From a virus, in the IMG/VR virus record IMGVR_UViG_3300020123_000153, positions 1 through 44,128 of that record: a stretch of DNA of 44,128 bases. One strand, written 5' to 3'. The notes beneath the pieces were generated by a model. The model was not told the DNA's origin and did not search any database. It saw only the letters and a list, made by a program, of their open reading frames with translations. This document shows, piece by piece, positions 21,706 to 29,251 of the stretch. Both the position numbers and the translations under genes were made by a program. The number at the start of each line of letters is the position of its first letter. The first letter of the stretch is position 1.

Positions 21706-21920
21706 AGGTCAAGAAAAAGAAACGCGATCCACTAGCTGGCGACCGCACTCCAACGGGTCAACTCTATCGAGCCGTGCGCCGGTACGTTGAGTCCAAGGGC
21801 GGCAGCATTCTCGTGATCGGCGGCGTACAGATCGAGCAGTGGCCAGGCGACGGAGAATTCAAGTTTGTCGTCGGTGTGCGCTGCATGGGCCGCAAGCCCA
21901 AAGCCGAGGAGAAGAAATGA
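21702..21920 (+). CDS. Small basic protein (72 aa)
   Basis: Start GTG 21702 (MKVKKKKRDPLAGDRTPTGQ) overlaps the previous TGA. A strongly basic N-terminus precedes a small beta-rich domain (SILVIGGVQIEQWPGDGEFKF). Possibly nucleic-acid binding; no family recognised. Confidence 0.65.
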   Translation: MKVKKKKRDPLAGDRTPTGQLYRAVRRYVESKGGSILVIGGVQIEQWPGDGEFKFVVGVRCMGRKPKAEEKK

Positions 21921-22186
21921 CTACATCCAATAGCGAGCCGCTCCCCACTGATGAGCATGCCTCTCATATCGTGAAGATCAACGACGAGGTGGCTTCGCGG
22001 CATGTTTTCCCGCTAAACCTATTCGATATCAAAACCTTTGGCCTCACCAAGCGCGAGCTGTTCGCCGCGATGGCGATGCAGGGCTTGGCATCCAACGACC
22101 GGTGGGAAGCGGACCACAATGTCCATCAGACAGCAGCTGAAGCAGTTGGCTACGCTGACGCGCTGCTGAAGGAGCTGGCGAAGTGA
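21917..22186 (+). CDS. Hypothetical protein (89 aa)
   Basis: Starts by ATGA overlap at 21917. The middle 'FDIKTFGLTKRELFAAMAMQ' and 'AEAVGYADALLKELAK' match a layout seen in many small phage early proteins whose names carry no function. Helical and soluble. Confidence 0.7.
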   Translation: MTTSNSEPLPTDEHASHIVKINDEVASRHVFPLNLFDIKTFGLTKRELFAAMAMQGLASNDRWEADHNVHQTAAEAVGYADALLKELAK

Positions 22187-22629
22187 CTGATGCACAGCGG
22201 ACTTCCACTGCGGTAGTCGATATGGCTGAAACCATTCGACAAGCGATGGTCGATTGTCTGGAAGAGCGCTTCGGGCGCTACTACGCCACCGAGAAGGGCT
22301 GCGAGAGACTCCGGGCAATTCTCCAGGACCACGGAATCAGCGCCGCAGTGAAGGTAGGCGCCGACGGTCGTTTCGAGATTGGCCCGGTTGCGACTGGCGG
22401 ACGCCATACCTGTCACTGGCCGGGATGCACGACTGCGGTGCCTCCCGCCATGTGGGGATGCAAGCGTCATTGGTTCACTCTGCCCAAGCCGCTCCGCGAC
22501 CGTGTTTGGTCCGCCTATCGACCGGGGCAGGAGACCAGCAAGACACCAAGCCTTGAGTACGTGAAGGTCGCGCGTGAGGTCCAAAACTGGATTGCCGACT
22601 ACGAGGGCCGTGAGCGTCCATATGAGTGA
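22183..22629 (+). CDS. Zinc-binding hypothetical protein (148 aa)
   Basis: Starts GTG 22183. Residues about 75-100 hold CHWPGCTTAVPPAMWGCKRHW, a C-x4-C...C-x2-H zinc site of a type widespread in phage proteins. The N-terminal 60 residues are helical; 'LPKPLRDRVWSAYRPGQE' follows the zinc site. Function is unknown. Confidence 0.75.
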   Translation: MTDAQRTSTAVVDMAETIRQAMVDCLEERFGRYYATEKGCERLRAILQDHGISAAVKVGADGRFEIGPVATGGRHTCHWPGCTTAVPPAMWGCKRHWFTLPKPLRDRVWSAYRPGQETSKTPSLEYVKVAREVQNWIADYEGRERPYE

Positions 22630-22840
22630 GCACATCCCTGCAGAGGAGTTGTCCTGCCTCAAGTCTCGGCTGCGCAGGTACTTGCCCTATCTCGGTATCT
22701 ACGCCGCCGACGTACGTACCGCAATTGGGGTGATCGAGGACCTAGAGAGGAACAACGCAGCCCTGGTCGTGCTGGCCAAGACGGCAACACAGGACGCTGT
22801 AGCTGAGGCCCTACGATTGGTTGAGGAGCATGTAGCGTGA
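22622..22840 (+). CDS. Helical hypothetical protein (72 aa)
   Basis: MSEHIPAEELSCLKSRLRRY with a helical rest. The start at 22622 overlaps the previous gene by 8 nt. A longer frame from 22574 would overlap more and lacks a ribosome site. No family recognised. Confidence 0.65.
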   Translation: MSEHIPAEELSCLKSRLRRYLPYLGIYAADVRTAIGVIEDLERNNAALVVLAKTATQDAVAEALRLVEEHVA

Positions 22841-22887
22841 CAGACCATCGCGCCGAAGATGAGAAGCTCCCCGAGCCGCCGTCATGA
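22837..22887 (+). CDS. Mini-ORF (16 aa)
   Basis: GTG start, peptide MTDHRAEDEKLPEPPS, coupled by GTGA before and ATGA after. It may only carry ribosomes forward to the next ORF. Confidence 0.35.
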   Translation: MTDHRAEDEKLPEPPS

Positions 22888-22982
22888 CTCCATATCATCA
22901 AGGTCTAATTGCCGGTTGGATCAGCATGGGAATTTTCGCCGTGGTAACTGTTCTATGGTTCAAATCGAGGTGGCGCCTATGA
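22884..22982 (+). CDS. Single-pass membrane peptide (32 aa)
   Basis: MTPYHQGLIAGWISMGIFAV continuing to a basic KSRWRL end: one membrane helix with positive C-terminal residues. ATGA coupling on both sides supports translation. Confidence 0.55.
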   Translation: MTPYHQGLIAGWISMGIFAVVTVLWFKSRWRL

Positions 22983-23554
22983 CAGTCGCTCGGACATCGG
23001 AAGAGCATACCCACCCCACAGAGGCCCACAAGGCGGCCTGTCCGGTCTGTAATCCGGACAAGACAGTGCCCGAGTTGAATACGGCGTATGCACAGCGGAC
23101 CTCAAAGCCGAGCAACGAACAGCTTGAAGAGGCTCTGTCCGCCTTGGAGCGCAGCTATTTCCGAGTGTGGGCAAAAACGCCGGACGAGAACGGTTATGTA
23201 GCCGGCAACGTAAACGTGCGTCATCTAGTTACGCTATACCTATGGGCTCGCGGGAACAAACCGACACCACACGAGACGCCCGATGCTCTTGCTGAGGTCC
23301 TCGCTTGCTTGGAACCGAAAGAGCCCGGGTGGCATAGCGTCCATGTCATCGAAGGCAAGGGCGAGCGCTTCTGGAACGCCCTATCTGATGCATTCGCCAA
23401 CAGACAGAACGCTCAGAAAGCCAAAGCGCTTCCCGAACCGGGCCCCGATCTCGCCTGCGAGGGATTCGTTCCGGATCCGCACAGCAGATTCTGCGACAAG
23501 TGCGGGTATCCACAACACGAGCATAGACGCGCGAAGAACGGGGGAGCGGAGTGA
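22979..23554 (+). CDS. Hypothetical protein with C-terminal zinc site (191 aa)
   Basis: Start ATG 22979. An N-terminal HTHPTEAHKAACPVCNPD resembles a His/Cys metal site; residues about 60-150 are helical; the C-terminus has CEGFVPDPHSRFCDKCGYPQHEH, a short zinc ribbon found at the ends of many phage proteins. The gene may be modular. Function unknown. Confidence 0.7.
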   Translation: MTVARTSEEHTHPTEAHKAACPVCNPDKTVPELNTAYAQRTSKPSNEQLEEALSALERSYFRVWAKTPDENGYVAGNVNVRHLVTLYLWARGNKPTPHETPDALAEVLACLEPKEPGWHSVHVIEGKGERFWNALSDAFANRQNAQKAKALPEPGPDLACEGFVPDPHSRFCDKCGYPQHEHRRAKNGGAE

Positions 23555-23691
23555 TCAGCAAAACGGTCAGATACGCCACTCGAATGGGTAAGGACCGAAC
23601 TTACATTGATCGCCTTTTGATTGAAACGTGGTGGCTATTTGGTTTCATACCGCTATATCGGCGGGAAACGATTACAGCTAGCAACCGGTGA
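23551..23691 (+). CDS. Small basic protein (46 aa)
   Basis: GTG start (MISKTVRYATRMGKDRTYID) coupled to the previous stop; GGGGGAG lies just upstream. A hydrophobic middle (WWLFGFIPLY) could be membrane-associated. No family recognised. Confidence 0.5.
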   Translation: MISKTVRYATRMGKDRTYIDRLLIETWWLFGFIPLYRRETITASNR

Positions 23692-23701
23692 GCGAGTGAG
23701 T

Positions 23702-23902
23702 ATGGCTAAGAAGAAACAGATGATGACGCTGATCTTGACGCCCGTGCAGATGTTTTACATCGATTGGCTGCACGCTCAAGGTCTCTACGGTAATACTCCG
23801 TTGGACGTGGTGGAGCGTTTGTTCTGGGATGGATTGCGGGCGGCGATCCCGTCCCACATCGTGGCCCGTGGAGCAGAGTTGGGCAAGGAATCAGGTCAGT
23901 GA
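23702..23902 (+). CDS. Hypothetical protein (66 aa), possible ribbon-helix-helix
   Basis: MAKKKQMMTLILTPVQMFYI then helices to VARGAELG. The 'KKKQMMTLILTPVQMFYIDWLHAQG' start resembles the beta strand and first helix of small RHH-type DNA-binding proteins. This is a weak fold guess. The start at 23702 was chosen for its ATG; GTG 23696 is possible. Confidence 0.6.
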   Translation: MAKKKQMMTLILTPVQMFYIDWLHAQGLYGNTPLDVVERLFWDGLRAAIPSHIVARGAELGKESGQ

Positions 23903-24123
23903 CCACTTACTGGAGTTACAACGCCGACACGAGCCGCACCACGATCTACAATCGTGATGAACACAATACGCCCGTGTTCGAGACGTTCAAGTTCAACTTC
24001 GAACAGGCGCTGCACCTGTCGCAGGCGTTCGACAAACTCTATGAGCAGGGAGTCGAGCATGGCCGTGAGCAAGTAGCCGCGGCTGTGCGAGACGCTCTAC
24101 AGCACTCCGAGCACCGAAAATGA
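23899..24123 (+). CDS. Hypothetical protein (74 aa)
   Basis: Starts GTG 23899 by overlap. N-terminal beta strands (TTYWSYNADTSRTTIYNRDE) followed by an amphipathic helix. No family or motif recognised. Confidence 0.65.
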   Translation: MTTYWSYNADTSRTTIYNRDEHNTPVFETFKFNFEQALHLSQAFDKLYEQGVEHGREQVAAAVRDALQHSEHRK

Positions 24124-24242
24124 AACGATACCGCATTTGGGTCAAGCGCTTGACAATTCAACTCTGGCGATTCGAGTTATTTATCCAGATCCCATATCGC
24201 GTTGAAAGGCTACCGTCTACATCCACCGAAGGTACAAAATGA
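24120..24242 (+). CDS. Small basic protein (40 aa)
   Basis: MKRYRIWVKRLTIQLWRFEL and a polar tail. Basic, aromatic-rich and probably membrane-peripheral. ATGA coupling at both ends is the main support. Confidence 0.5.
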   Translation: MKRYRIWVKRLTIQLWRFELFIQIPYRVERLPSTSTEGTK

Positions 24243-24454
24243 CAAACGCAGAACTCGGCAAGTACCTGGCACGCGAGTTGTTCAAGCTGGGAAGCGAGCA
24301 CCAGGGTCCCTGCACGCGCATCCAGTTCATGAGCGGTAACTCACGTGATGGTACAGAGCGCGGGCAAGGCGGTTTTGCCGAGGCTCCTCTTGCGGGATTC
24401 CTGACTCAGCTTCTCGATCAAGCGAAACATCCCAATGGAGGCGAGCAACGATGA
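24239..24454 (+). CDS. Hypothetical protein (71 aa)
   Basis: MTNAELGKYLARELFKLGSE followed by 'CTRIQFMSGN' and a Gly-rich loop, 'LAGFLTQLLDQA' near the end. A layout (helix, strand, Gly-rich loop, helix) shared by many phage hypotheticals. Function unknown. Confidence 0.65.
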   Translation: MTNAELGKYLARELFKLGSEHQGPCTRIQFMSGNSRDGTERGQGGFAEAPLAGFLTQLLDQAKHPNGGEQR

Positions 24455-24645
24455 GCGCTGTTCAATATGCTCTTTACACAGAGCAGTTGAAGACTTGCCT
24501 GCGCGATCTAATCGCGATTGGTGGCCCCAAACACTTCTGGTGGGGTCCGACGTGGAAGAAGCGAGTAGCGCGGGCTGAGAAGCTGTTGCGTCAATTTCAG
24601 TTATCGGACAGCGCAAACCCGAGTCAATCAACCGAGGAGAAGTGA
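24451..24645 (+). CDS. Hypothetical protein (64 aa)
   Basis: MSAVQYALYTEQLKTCLRDL plus 'WGPTWKKRVARAEKLLRQF', a basic amphipathic helix. ATGA-coupled to the preceding gene and 1 nt from the Gp49-like gene. Function unknown. Confidence 0.65.
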   Translation: MSAVQYALYTEQLKTCLRDLIAIGGPKHFWWGPTWKKRVARAEKLLRQFQLSDSANPSQSTEEK

Positions 24646-24646
24646 A

Positions 24647-24961
24647 ATGTCAGAAGAGTCAATCGAGAATGAGATCCAAGCGAAGGGCTTGAACGCCCCA
24701 CGGCTCACGCCTGCCCTGATCGATGCGGCCATTGCCAAGGAGCAATATCACGTGTTCGAGGGCTCCTGTCTCACCGTATGCTGCCTCACGCTGCGGAACG
24801 GTTTCACCGTCGTAGGCGAGTCGGCCTGCGCCAGTCCTGCCAACTTCAACGCGGAGTTGGGCCAGAAGATCGCGCGAGAGAAGGCTCGCGACAAGATTTG
24901 GGCTCTGGAGGGCTACCTACTGAAGCAGAAACTCCATAACCAAGTGGGCCACGCGGCGTGA
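24647..24961 (+). CDS. Gp49-like phage protein (104 aa)
   Basis: Matches the phage Gp49/Gp66 family landmarks: APRLTPALIDAAI (17-29), a strand pair around 'TVCCLTLRNGFTVVGESAC' (43-61), NFNAELGQKIAREKARDKIW, and the 'LEGYLL' end. These short proteins are very common in temperate phage early regions and have no established biochemical function. The GAGGAG ribosome site is well placed. Confidence 0.85.
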   Translation: MSEESIENEIQAKGLNAPRLTPALIDAAIAKEQYHVFEGSCLTVCCLTLRNGFTVVGESACASPANFNAELGQKIAREKARDKIWALEGYLLKQKLHNQVGHAA

Positions 24962-25155
24962 CGCTCACCTTCCAGACCCCTGCCAACTGCATCAAGGACC
25001 TCGAAGCGAAGGTCTGGAAGGTTCCCTATGGCAGTGGACGCCGATGGAAGGAGAAGCAGGTGCAGTGCCAGGCATGCAAGCGGTGGAAATATGCCGACGA
25101 GCGCTGCAACTTGTTTACGACAGCGAACACTCAAACCGTGTCCGAAGGTCAATAA
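24958..25155 (+). CDS. Zinc-knuckle protein (65 aa)
   Basis: CQACKRWKYADERC (residues about 37-50) is a C-x2-C...C metal site in a basic context. The GTG start overlaps the previous gene. Nucleic-acid binding is possible but unproven. Confidence 0.6.
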   Translation: MTLTFQTPANCIKDLEAKVWKVPYGSGRRWKEKQVQCQACKRWKYADERCNLFTTANTQTVSEGQ

Positions 25156-25254
25156 GGGAGGTGATGCCAAGTGAAGCCCTGGGAAATTAACAGCCCAGCC
25201 GGTTGTGCTCCCGTAATGCTGCAGCCGGGGGTCGCATCCGGTCAAAACACGCCC

Positions 25255-25283
25255 TTGACTCTTACAACGTTTGGCAGTAACCT
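25255..25283 (+). promoter_or_regulatory. Promoter upstream of the PadR-like gene
   Basis: -35 TTGACT (25255-25260), 17-bp spacer, -10 TAACCT (25278-25283). RNA would start at about 25290, one base before ATG 25291, so a leaderless mRNA is predicted. The gene may therefore be expressed independently of the early promoter, for example in the prophage. Confidence 0.65.
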
Positions 25284-25290
25284 ATGGGCC

Positions 25291-25566
25291 ATGATCAATC
25301 CATTCGCGACCGAGACCGAGCTGAAGATCCTGGCTATCCTGGCCGAGCATACGGGCTTATACGGGCTGGAACTCGTCCGGGAGTCCGGAGGCAAGCTCAA
25401 GCGCGGGACCGTCTATGTGACCCTGGGCAGGCTTGAGGAGCGCGGTCTGGTGCGATCCAAGGTACTTAGGAAGGCGAACAATCCAGGGCTGCCAAGGCCG
25501 GTATACGCTATCACAGAGGCAGGTTACCGGATGCTGGAAGCTGCCAGAGTCGCTACCAACCAATGA
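25291..25566 (+). CDS. PadR-like winged-helix regulator (91 aa)
   Basis: A PadR-type winged helix: 'TETELKILAILAEHTGLYGLELVRESGGKLKRGTVYVTLGRLEERGLV' (about 7-54) carries helices 1-3 and recognition helix, followed by the wing 'LPRPVYAITEAGYRML'. Start 25291 matches the family's usual N-terminus and the promoter. A GTG at 25171 with a very strong ribosome site (GGGAGGTG) would add 40 residues unlike the family, so it may instead mark a short leader product. Target unknown. Confidence 0.8.
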   Translation: MINPFATETELKILAILAEHTGLYGLELVRESGGKLKRGTVYVTLGRLEERGLVRSKVLRKANNPGLPRPVYAITEAGYRMLEAARVATNQ

Positions 25567-25772
25567 GCACAGCCATGAAAGCGCAGCCGATTGTCATAGG
25601 GAACAAATTCAAGACTCCTACGGGCATTTGGGAAGTTATTCGCACCCGTCCAGGCGGGGTCATTGAGCTGTTCAACCGTGGCACATCGTGCTTCCAGGAC
25701 CGCTACCACCGCGAAGTGCGTACCTGGGAGCGTGTATCGGACCAACTAAACCTACAACAGTTAGGAGAATGA
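25563..25772 (+). CDS. Hypothetical protein (69 aa)
   Basis: A small beta-rich protein: 'GNKFKTPTGIWEVIRTRPGGVIELFN' reads like an SH3-like barrel, and 'TWERVSDQL' ends it. Coupled by ATGA to the PadR-like gene, so both would be made together. Function unknown. Confidence 0.65.
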   Translation: MSTAMKAQPIVIGNKFKTPTGIWEVIRTRPGGVIELFNRGTSCFQDRYHREVRTWERVSDQLNLQQLGE

Positions 25773-25773
25773 A

Positions 25774-25992
25774 ATGACGAGAGACGAACATTTGGCTTGG
25801 TGCAAGAAACGGGCGCTTGAGTATGTCGATCAGGGCAACCCAGTGGAAGGCGTGACATCCATGCTCAGCGATATCCGCAAGCACCCCGAGACGGCGTCAG
25901 AGACACTTACCGCCTTGGGCATGCAACTCATGATGATTGGCTCACTTTCGAGCCCACAAGAGGCGCGGCGATTTATCGAAGGGTTCAACTGA
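25774..25992 (+). CDS. Hypothetical protein (72 aa)
   Basis: MTRDEHLAWCKKRALEYVDQ continues as a helical 'GNPVEGVTSMLSDIRKHPET' layout that is common in small phage early proteins. AGGAG precedes the ATG. Recognisable as recurrent but of unknown function. Confidence 0.7.
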   Translation: MTRDEHLAWCKKRALEYVDQGNPVEGVTSMLSDIRKHPETASETLTALGMQLMMIGSLSSPQEARRFIEGFN

Positions 25993-26018
25993 GCCGCTAC
26001 TAACTCAGAGGCATCTCG

Positions 26019-27260
26019 ATGAGCACGAGTATCTGTAGCGAATGTCACATGAGCGCCGGAGCACACAAGCTCAGTTGCAGTCACGCTCAGCGTTTGACAA
26101 AGAAGCTGTCGGAATGCCCCTATTGCAAGCGCCCAGCTGACGAGCATGGCGGGATCAATCATGTAGGTGGATGTACCGGGCTGCAGGACGTCCCCATGAA
26201 CCGACTGCAGTATGACATCCTGCAAGCCGAGATCACCCAACTGCGCGGCAACCTGAGTCTGGCCGAGGAAGGCTTGGCGGCCGCAACGCAGGAGATCGAG
26301 CACCTGAAGGCCTATCAACTGCAGATGAACGAGATCCTGAAGGAGAACGCGCAGCTGCGCAATGATCTGACGGCGGTAGGATTGGAGCGCGATCGGCTGC
26401 GGGCGGCACTTCGCAAGCTTACAAACGAGGTGCGCGGTGTCGTATCGTTAGCTGGCGCCGAGATAAGAGAAGGCGCCGGCAATACCAATTTCTCCGTGCT
26501 GAGGCTACGGACTCTGGAGGCGATGAAAATCCTGGAGGGGGCATCGCCCGAACCGGTATCGCCTCAAGCGCCGATTGCGAAGATCACCATCAGAGAATCC
26601 GGCGCAGGCCATTACGCGCCTGATGACGTGTCGGTGAGCCTCTACGCTCCCGGCCTGCCGCCCGGCGAGCATGATCTGTACTGCGAACCGATGTCAGTGG
26701 CGCCTGCGTTGAAAGCTCCCATCACGGCTGAGTACATCAAGGCGCGGCTCAAAGATCCCGTCGTCCAACAGCGCTTAAGCTTGGGGGTGGAATTAGGAAA
26801 ATCGCTGAAGGCTTTAACGCATCATGAGTTGGTTGATTATTCGCTCGATCACTTCACGGACCTGCAGCCCCACGAGCTTGTGATCATCGCTGAGCTGTAC
26901 TCGCGAATCTGGCCGGGGTGGGAGCAGGAGCCGATAGTGGGAGAGGATGCGGCGGAGAAATCGGGCCTGGAGCACCTTGACGCCATCCTCAACAAGGCCG
27001 CAGCGTCAGGCAAAAAGATGTTACTGCAACTCGGCGAGCGGATTGGTGGGCCGGAGTTGCCGCCGTGCCCGCATCCAAAGGTAGTTTGCCAACTCTGTGG
27101 CGTCACTGTGAAATCGGAAGCGGAGCCCTGTGAGCATCTGCGAAGTGAGCTATTGGCTGAAAAGCAATCAGCAGAGCCGCCTTTCGAGATGCGTAAGTGT
27201 CTCGACTGCACGAAGATTTTCCGCAAGCGACTCGCAAAGAGAACCAACGAGCAATCATGA
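26019..27260 (+). CDS. Large modular zinc/coiled-coil protein (413 aa)
   Basis: The largest early protein. The N-terminus has two Cys/His knuckles (CSECHMSAGAHKLSC, CPYCKRPADEHGGINHVGGC; about 6-53). Residues about 60-140 are a coiled coil. A beta-rich middle (about 185-235) and a helical region (about 240-330) follow. Two more Cys clusters (HPKVVCQLCG, CLDCTKIF) close it. It may be a fusion of small phage modules or a scaffold for DNA or protein complexes. No replication motif such as Walker A or a primase signature is visible. Confidence 0.65.
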   Translation: MSTSICSECHMSAGAHKLSCSHAQRLTKKLSECPYCKRPADEHGGINHVGGCTGLQDVPMNRLQYDILQAEITQLRGNLSLAEEGLAAATQEIEHLKAYQLQMNEILKENAQLRNDLTAVGLERDRLRAALRKLTNEVRGVVSLAGAEIREGAGNTNFSVLRLRTLEAMKILEGASPEPVSPQAPIAKITIRESGAGHYAPDDVSVSLYAPGLPPGEHDLYCEPMSVAPALKAPITAEYIKARLKDPVVQQRLSLGVELGKSLKALTHHELVDYSLDHFTDLQPHELVIIAELYSRIWPGWEQEPIVGEDAAEKSGLEHLDAILNKAAASGKKMLLQLGERIGGPELPPCPHPKVVCQLCGVTVKSEAEPCEHLRSELLAEKQSAEPPFEMRKCLDCTKIFRKRLAKRTNEQS

Positions 27261-27460
27261 TCATCAAGCAGTTTGTAATCGTGCAGGAGCGCTCCAACGG
27301 CAACGAGAGCGTGGGAGACATGTGGGTTGACGCTCACGTCTTTCCGCCGACAGCGACGCTGGAGGAAGTCTGGAAGGCCGTCAATGGTGATGCGCTGGTT
27401 GGCGGTCGCACGATGATCCGGCCCGACTCGCAGTCTGTCGTTATCAAAGAGCCTTTTTGA
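27257..27460 (+). CDS. Hypothetical protein (67 aa)
   Basis: ATGA-coupled start at 27257 (MIIKQFVIVQERSNGNESVG). Mixed strand/helix, 'TLEEVWKAVNGD' in the middle. No family recognised. Confidence 0.65.
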   Translation: MIIKQFVIVQERSNGNESVGDMWVDAHVFPPTATLEEVWKAVNGDALVGGRTMIRPDSQSVVIKEPF

Positions 27461-27485
27461 GCCGCTCTGCGTCGAGGAGGTGAGC

Positions 27486-27875
27486 ATGGCTAAGAAGTCG
27501 AAAACCCGCCATCCAATCCAACCGCTGGAACGCGATGACCAAGGCGTTATGCGCTTCAAGCCCAACAAGATCGTTCAGCACCTGCTCGACCACGGTGGAA
27601 TCGATCTAAATCAGATCGCCTCAATGGACTTCACAGTTGACGACCGCGAGCAATTCGCGCAGCTCATCGGTTATAGCTTGAGCGGCTTCTCAGAACTGCA
27701 TTACGTCAGTGAGGAAACGTATGCGGCGGCAGCGATGTTGAGCAATGTGAAGAAATTGACGGAGGAGCAGGCGCGCATACTGGCGCTTGAGGAGATGCTG
27801 CAGAAGGCTCGTGAGGGGATCAAAGAAGCGGCCGTTGCCGTATTCCGCATCCACCCTGACGACCTTCACGAGTGA
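27486..27875 (+). CDS. Hypothetical protein (130 aa or so)
   Basis: A strong GAGGAGG ribosome site precedes ATG 27486 (MAKKSKTRHP); GTG 27480 is less likely because it overlaps the ribosome site. The first half is mixed alpha/beta (MRFKPNKIVQHLLDHGG, 'FAQLIGYSLSGFSEL'), the second a long helix. Phage proteins with this layout recur near late-switch genes, but the function is unknown. Confidence 0.7.
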   Translation: MAKKSKTRHPIQPLERDDQGVMRFKPNKIVQHLLDHGGIDLNQIASMDFTVDDREQFAQLIGYSLSGFSELHYVSEETYAAAAMLSNVKKLTEEQARILALEEMLQKAREGIKEAAVAVFRIHPDDLHE

Positions 27876-27962
27876 GACGCTCATAGCGGATGAGCGCACC
27901 GCAGAATGACTCAACACGGATGGGGGTGATAGGGTCGAGTAGAAGAAAAAGGAAGGGGCTCT

Positions 27963-28103
27963 GTGGGAAGGAAGATCTTTAGCGGGATCGTGTTCGCAAT
28001 TGGGGTTGTGTTACTGATTCTCCTGCGGATGCACCCAAGCGATACGTGTGAGCATAATCCGTCCGTGATCCTGAAGGGAACGCACGCGGATTGCGATCGC
28101 TAG
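27963..28103 (+). CDS. Small membrane protein (46 aa), last early gene
   Basis: GTG start with AAGGAAGGGG upstream. Residues about 5-22 form a membrane helix (IFSGIVFAIGVVLLILL); the outside part has two Cys (C29, C44) that could pair in the periplasm. Its stop overlaps the stop of the convergent minus-strand gene by 4 bases. Its place beside the lysis genes is suggestive. Confidence 0.6.
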   Translation: MGRKIFSGIVFAIGVVLLILLRMHPSDTCEHNPSVILKGTHADCDR

Positions 28104-28246
28104 CTGATGGGATGCCCTACAAAGATCCAATAGGCCGCCACGCAGGCAAGACCAGCCCAGCCCAGTGAAACCCTCGGTGATGGCACGTTCAGCGCTGCAA
28201 GGACGAACAGCACGAAAGCGGCGACGAGCAGGATGAGTCCGATCAT
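28100..28246 (-). CDS. Two-helix membrane protein, holin-like (48 aa)
   Basis: MIGLILLVAAFVLFVLAALN then 'VSLGWAGLACVAAYWIFVG': two membrane helices with a short polar loop. Such tiny proteins occur at the end of lysis cassettes next to a three-helix holin. TAGGTG lies a few bases before the ATG. A second holin or antiholin role is inference. Confidence 0.6.
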   Translation of the reverse strand: MIGLILLVAAFVLFVLAALNVPSPRVSLGWAGLACVAAYWIFVGHPIS

Positions 28247-28254
28247 GGTTGCAC

Positions 28255-28779
28255 CTACTTTTTAATAGCGATGGTATTCAACGCATCAGTCTTGGCTGCG
28301 CTACCGGCAGAGGACCCAAAATAATAGGCGACGATGCCTGTCCATGCCGTTCCCAGTGAACCTACCATCACAAGCATGACGTCCCCGCCGCTGACAGGCT
28401 TCCCCTCCACGACGAGATAGCCCAGCACCCCGAAGAAGCCCACCGTGACTAGATAAGCCATGTACTTCGGTGTCGAATCCTTGACCGCGATCTCCCGAGC
28501 TCGAGCATTGGCGATGTCGTCGAAGACCAGCTTGTCCTTCTCGATGCCCAGCTTCTCCAGCTGCAGCTCGAAGTCCTGATCGGCTTTCTTGAGTGCCAGC
28601 AATTGATCGGGGGTGGCGCCGAGCAACGCCGTCTCAGCCGCTTTGTCGTCCCCTGGGGGCGTCCCGAGAACGGCCGAGAGCGCGGCGCTAGCCAGCGGTC
28701 CAAACGGCCCTCCGACCGCCAGAGCGACCGTAGGAGCGACCGTGCGCAGGATTTGAAGGGCTCGAGCACCAATGTTCAT
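28255..28779 (-). CDS. Holin, three-helix type
   Basis: The 174-aa protein has membrane segments at about 14-36, 108-124 and 134-154 and an intervening charged helical segment (ALKKADQDFELQLEKLGIEKDKLVFDDIANARAREIAVKD). This is the layout of the 'holin of 3TMs' family known from gene-transfer agents and phages. Holins permeabilise the inner membrane at a set time. ATGA overlap with the endolysin gene supports a lysis cassette. Confidence 0.85.
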   Translation of the reverse strand: MNIGARALQILRTVAPTVALAVGGPFGPLASAALSAVLGTPPGDDKAAETALLGATPDQLLALKKADQDFELQLEKLGIEKDKLVFDDIANARAREIAVKDSTPKYMAYLVTVGFFGVLGYLVVEGKPVSGGDVMLVMVGSLGTAWTGIVAYYFGSSAGSAAKTDALNTIAIKK

Positions 28780-29123
28780 TGGATCTCCAGGGCTTGTGCG
28801 ACAGTGCAGCGTTGATCGACGCCGAGTTCCTTACAGATGAAAGCGAGGTATGCCTCGCTATTGTTCTCTTCTGGCGGCGCGTAGTAATTGATGATCATGT
28901 CCCTTAGGGTGAGCCCACGCTTGGCGTAGAGCTGCAATTGCCGCTCGAGGTCTGCCCACCCATCAACGTCGGTATCGATCTGACCAATGGCGTCAGGATG
29001 AGCCGGGTCATGTGCTGAGTGGGGCGAGTGACGTAGATCGCCTGGATTATGATTGCGGGTAGGTAGACTGCCAGGGATTCCAAAGCCCTCCTCCTTCGCG
29101 ATCAGTCGGGCAAGTTTGGTCAC
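28776..29123 (-). CDS. Endolysin, lytic-transglycosylase/muramidase-like
   Basis: The 115-aa protein begins with the catalytic-helix motif IAKEEGFG (Glu near residues 11-12), followed by 'TRNHNPGDLRHSPHS' and 'IDTDVDGWADLERQLQLYAKRGLTLRDMIINYYAPPEENNSEAYLAFICKELGV'. This arrangement matches the compact phage muramidases related to P5. It has no signal sequence, so it needs the holin. The start is GTG 29123, coupled to the 43-aa ORF. Confidence 0.85.
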   Translation of the reverse strand: MTKLARLIAKEEGFGIPGSLPTRNHNPGDLRHSPHSAHDPAHPDAIGQIDTDVDGWADLERQLQLYAKRGLTLRDMIINYYAPPEENNSEAYLAFICKELGVDQRCTVAQALEIQ

Positions 29124-29251
29124 TTCTTATCCTTCGGCGGCGGTGGCAAAGGTTTGTCATGCGGCCAGGAATGCGGTGGCAGCCAGGGTTTCTCGGGTGG
29201 CTTCTCGCCCCACAGATCCTTGATCGCGTCCCACCAGTCGCGCAGGCTCAT
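29120..29251 (-). CDS. Proline-rich mini-protein (43 aa)
   Basis: MSLRDWWDAIKDLWGEKPPE then a Pro-rich tail ending PPPPKDKK. Coupled by GTGA to the endolysin gene and by overlap to the upstream gene. Spanin-like Pro-rich outer subunits would need a lipobox, which is absent. Role unknown. Confidence 0.6.
   Translation of the reverse strand: MSLRDWWDAIKDLWGEKPPEKPWLPPHSWPHDKPLPPPPKDKK

Noticed and set aside
25171-25290. Upstream GTG start for the PadR-like gene
   Set aside because: Although its ribosome site is strong, it adds 40 residues unlike the family, and the promoter at 25255-25283 would lie inside the coding region. Kept as an alternative.
27890-27982. 30-codon ORF before the last early gene
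   Set aside because: Weak ribosome site, composition without features, and it overlaps the better supported 46-aa ORF.
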